Shown piece by piece: positions 22,692 to 24,116 of a stretch of DNA of 24,116 nt. Origin of the DNA: JAYKGU01 sp035285585. GTDB taxonomy: Bacteria > Cyanobacteriota > Cyanobacteriia > CAKZMO01. The notes below the pieces were generated by a model, which worked only from the letters and a program-made list of their open reading frames with translations, was not told where the DNA came from and made no database searches. Position 1 is the first letter of the stretch. Every line of letters starts with the position of its first letter. The stretch spans positions 1 to 24,116 of the forward strand of contig JAYKGU010000106.1 of the NCBI GenBank assembly GCA_035285585.1. Direction: 5' to 3'. The translations under genes were made by a program, and so were the position numbers.

Positions 22692-23561
22692 ATGCAAACC
22701 GACGAACGTCGCCCTACCCCCGATGAAATTCCGGCTCAAAAGCTTCCCTATCCCGCCAGCCAGGAAGACATGGTGCCCCAGCCGGATAGCGATCTGTCCA
22801 ACTATCGCCCTGCGGACAAGCTGCGGGGGAAGGTGGCCCTGATTACCGGGGGCGATTCTGGAATTGGCCGAGCTGTGGCGATCGCCTTTGCCATGGAAGG
22901 GGCCGATGTGGCAATTCTCTACAACGTCAACGATGAGGATGCCCAGGTGACCCAGGACGCCGTGGCCGACAAAGGCCGCCAGTGCCTGCCCATCAAGATG
23001 GACGTGCGTAAGTCGGAGGAGTGCCGCGACGCCGTGCAGCAGGTCATCGACCGCTTTGGCCATCTGGACATTCTGGTGAACAACGCCGCCTTCCAGATGA
23101 CCCAATCCTCCCTCGACGACCTTACGGAAGTGCAGTTCGAGCAAACCATCGCCACCAACGTGCTGGGCTATTTCTACATGGTTAAAGCCGCCCTGCCCCA
23201 CCTCAAGGCGGGGGATGCCATCGTCAACACAGGCAGCATCGTTGGCAAGATCGGCAAGGGCATGCTGGTGGACTATGCCACCAGTAAGGGTGCGGTTCAC
23301 ACTATGACTAAGGCCCTGGCCCAAAACCTGAGCGATCGCCACATTCGCGTCAATGCGGTCGTTCCCGGCCCCGTGTGGACGCCCAACATCCCCGCCACCA
23401 TGCCCGAGGAAAAGGTGGGCAGCTACGACACCGACAACACCATGACCCGTGCGGGACAACCGGAGGAGCTGGCTCCGGCCTACGTGTTCCTGGCGTCCCA
23501 GGACAGCAGCTTTATGACCGGAGCGCTGGTAGACGTGACGGGGGGACAGCTATCGAGCTAG
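22692..23561 (+). CDS. Short-chain dehydrogenase, YghA/general-stress type
   Basis: 289-residue NAD(P)-dependent oxidoreductase of the classical SDR family, with the ~45-residue N-terminal extension (PAQKLPYPASQEDMVPQPD) typical of the YghA/YhdF stress-induced group. Seen: TGGDSGIG cofactor loop (52-59), NNAA (130-133), Asn156, Ser182, Tyr195 and Lys199 (YATSK). Cytosolic; substrate unknown, probably an aldehyde or sugar. The start ATG has GAGGA about 7 nt upstream. Its stop overlaps the stop of the minus-strand relic in a shared CTAG. It stands alone, 143 bp after the iron-sulfur protein. Confidence 0.95.
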   Translation: MQTDERRPTPDEIPAQKLPYPASQEDMVPQPDSDLSNYRPADKLRGKVALITGGDSGIGRAVAIAFAMEGADVAILYNVNDEDAQVTQDAVADKGRQCLPIKMDVRKSEECRDAVQQVIDRFGHLDILVNNAAFQMTQSSLDDLTEVQFEQTIATNVLGYFYMVKAALPHLKAGDAIVNTGSIVGKIGKGMLVDYATSKGAVHTMTKALAQNLSDRHIRVNAVVPGPVWTPNIPATMPEEKVGSYDTDNTMTRAGQPEELAPAYVFLASQDSSFMTGALVDVTGGQLSS

Positions 23562-23831
23562 CACCGTTTGCCAGTGCGCCTCGCCCGCAGGAGGGCATGG
23601 TCACTGAGTAACAGGGGGCGATCGCGCCAGGGCTGACCCACCGTCTCCGGCAAAATGTCAAAAGGCGGCTGGCTCAACAGCTCCAGTACCCACCAGTACA
23701 GGGTGTCGCCCAGGTCGGGCAGTGGGTCGGCTTCTGCCACCAGGATCCGCAAGATTTGGCCAGGGCGATCGCCCCCGATCTGCCAGCGTGAGCAAGGTGA
23801 GCCGCACAAACCACTCTGCGTAGATAACCAT
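23558..23831 (-). pseudogene. Small unrecognised ORF, probably frameshifted
   Basis: On the minus strand, one frame reads MVIYAEWFVRLTLLTLADR from ATG 23831; a second frame continues GDRPGQILRILVAEADPLPD and ends in LLLSDHALLRARRTGKRC at 23558. The frames would join into a single ~90-residue protein if the run of five G (plus-strand C, 23772-23776) had one base fewer. This points to a one-base insertion, either genuine decay or a sequence error. No family is recognised; WWVLELLSQPPFDILP is the most protein-like stretch. Alternatively only the shorter 83-codon frame from 23809 exists, or neither is a gene. Confidence 0.35.
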
Positions 23832-23938
23832 CCGGCAGAGTTTTAGCGCTCAATTTCGCCTGGATAAGCTGGGGCGCTGCGAACCGGGGAGATATCTTCG
23901 GACTCACAAATCGGCAGGTTGCTCCCGGCATAGCGGCA

Positions 23939-23970
23939 TTGACATCCTCCCCGGCCTAAAAGCGCGGGGA
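23939..23970 (-). mobile_element. Right end of an IS200/IS605 (IS1341-type) element
   Basis: TTGACATCC followed by TCCCCG (23948-23953) and CGGGGA (23965-23970) with an AAAA-containing loop. This hairpin plus GGATGTCAA terminus is the familiar right end of tnpB-carrying IS605-type elements. The element continues past the window on the right; its left end is not visible. Confidence 0.75.
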
Positions 23971-24020
23971 TTCCTCGCCACGCCACCCTCGAAGGATGGT
24001 CGCTGAATGGGGTTGACACT

Positions 24021-24116
24021 TCACCACAGATTGCCTCCAGGAGGTCTTATGCCTGCTCCATGTCCGTTTTGCGTCTCCGAGTGTCCCCCGGCGACGAACA
24101 ATCCAAATATGAGATT
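24021..24116 (-). CDS. tnpB: TnpB, RNA-guided nuclease of an IS200/IS605-type element (C-terminal 31 codons)
   Basis: Open frame entering from the right edge and ending in TGA at 24021-24023. The visible residues (..VAGGHSETQNGHGAGIRPPG..) look like the disordered Gly/His-rich tail that follows the zinc ribbon and last RuvC Asp in cyanobacterial TnpB proteins. The call rests mainly on the right-end hairpin 50 bp downstream, with the tail as weak support. Whether the full gene is intact cannot be seen. Confidence 0.55.
   Translation of the reverse strand, partial: NLIFGLFVAGGHSETQNGHGAGIRPPGGNLW

Larger units (their letters stand above)
23919..24116 (-). ncRNA. Candidate omega RNA (reRNA) of the IS200/IS605-type element
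   Basis: In TnpB systems a guide RNA is processed from the 3' end of the tnpB transcript plus the right end of the element, and its guide is the host sequence just beyond that end. Here the right end closes at about 23939 (minus-strand GGATGTCAA), so the guide would be TGCCGCTATGCCGGGAGCAA (23938 down to 23919). The 5' limit is unknown and may lie outside the window. Position and family knowledge only. Confidence 0.4.

Noticed and set aside
22545..23459. 304-codon minus-strand open frame opposite the SDR gene
   Set aside because: Shadow of a gene with intact SDR motifs; His/Gly/Val-rich composition typical of reversed GC-rich coding sequence.

Overview
The window is chromosomal DNA from a cyanobacterium, most likely a filamentous Leptolyngbya-like or other non-heterocystous lineage (lineage is inference). 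Evidence: the HIP1 octamer GCGATCGC is scattered across almost every gene; ClpR/ClpP3 lie together with ClpS; there is a plant/cyanobacterial class II fructose-bisphosphate aldolase, a phytochrome-like GAF hybrid kinase, a PrcA-like subtilase and the cyanobacterial sterol-desaturase/SDR fusion.

Layout. 1-2518 (+): hybrid histidine kinase, cut at its 5' end. 2550-3803 (-): cytosolic von Willebrand A protein. 4075-6882 (+): two catalytically dead ClpP paralogs, an intact ClpP3 and a J-domain protein, with intrinsic terminators before clpP3 and directly before the J-protein start. 6976-8861 (-): a DUF2103-like protein, ClpS and aldolase. 9154-9753 (-): an unrecognised beta-rich protein, then 866 bp without genes. 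10623-12752 (-): subtilisin-like protease with a P-domain. 12769-13031: two small palindromic mobile-element-like insertions. 13186-14702 (+): an exported protein, BolA and monothiol glutaredoxin Grx4. 14843-17230 (+): desaturase/SDR fusion and a Rieske oxygenase. 17394-18125 (+): Crp/Fnr regulator. 18091-19387 (-): small membrane protein and cytochrome b561-like protein. 19458-19596: another palindromic insertion. 19657-22548 (+): a 963-residue membrane iron-sulfur protein fused to a cyclic-nucleotide-binding-like domain. 22692-23561 (+): SDR dehydrogenase. 23558-24116: a frameshifted small relic and the right end of an IS200/IS605-type element with the last 31 codons of tnpB and probably its omega RNA.

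How the parts fit. The central block is a protein-quality-control neighbourhood: inactive ClpR-type subunits, active ClpP3, a J-protein and the N-degron adaptor ClpS. BolA and Grx4 form a standard [2Fe-2S] pair. The most unusual candidate system is the polytopic Fe-S protein with a cNMP-like sensor domain, preceded on the opposite strand by a b-type cytochrome: it looks like a ligand-gated membrane electron-transfer module. The second point of interest is a family of 81-140 bp terminal-inverted-repeat elements, two of them flanked by direct repeats; one has duplicated the ribosome binding site of the subtilase gene.
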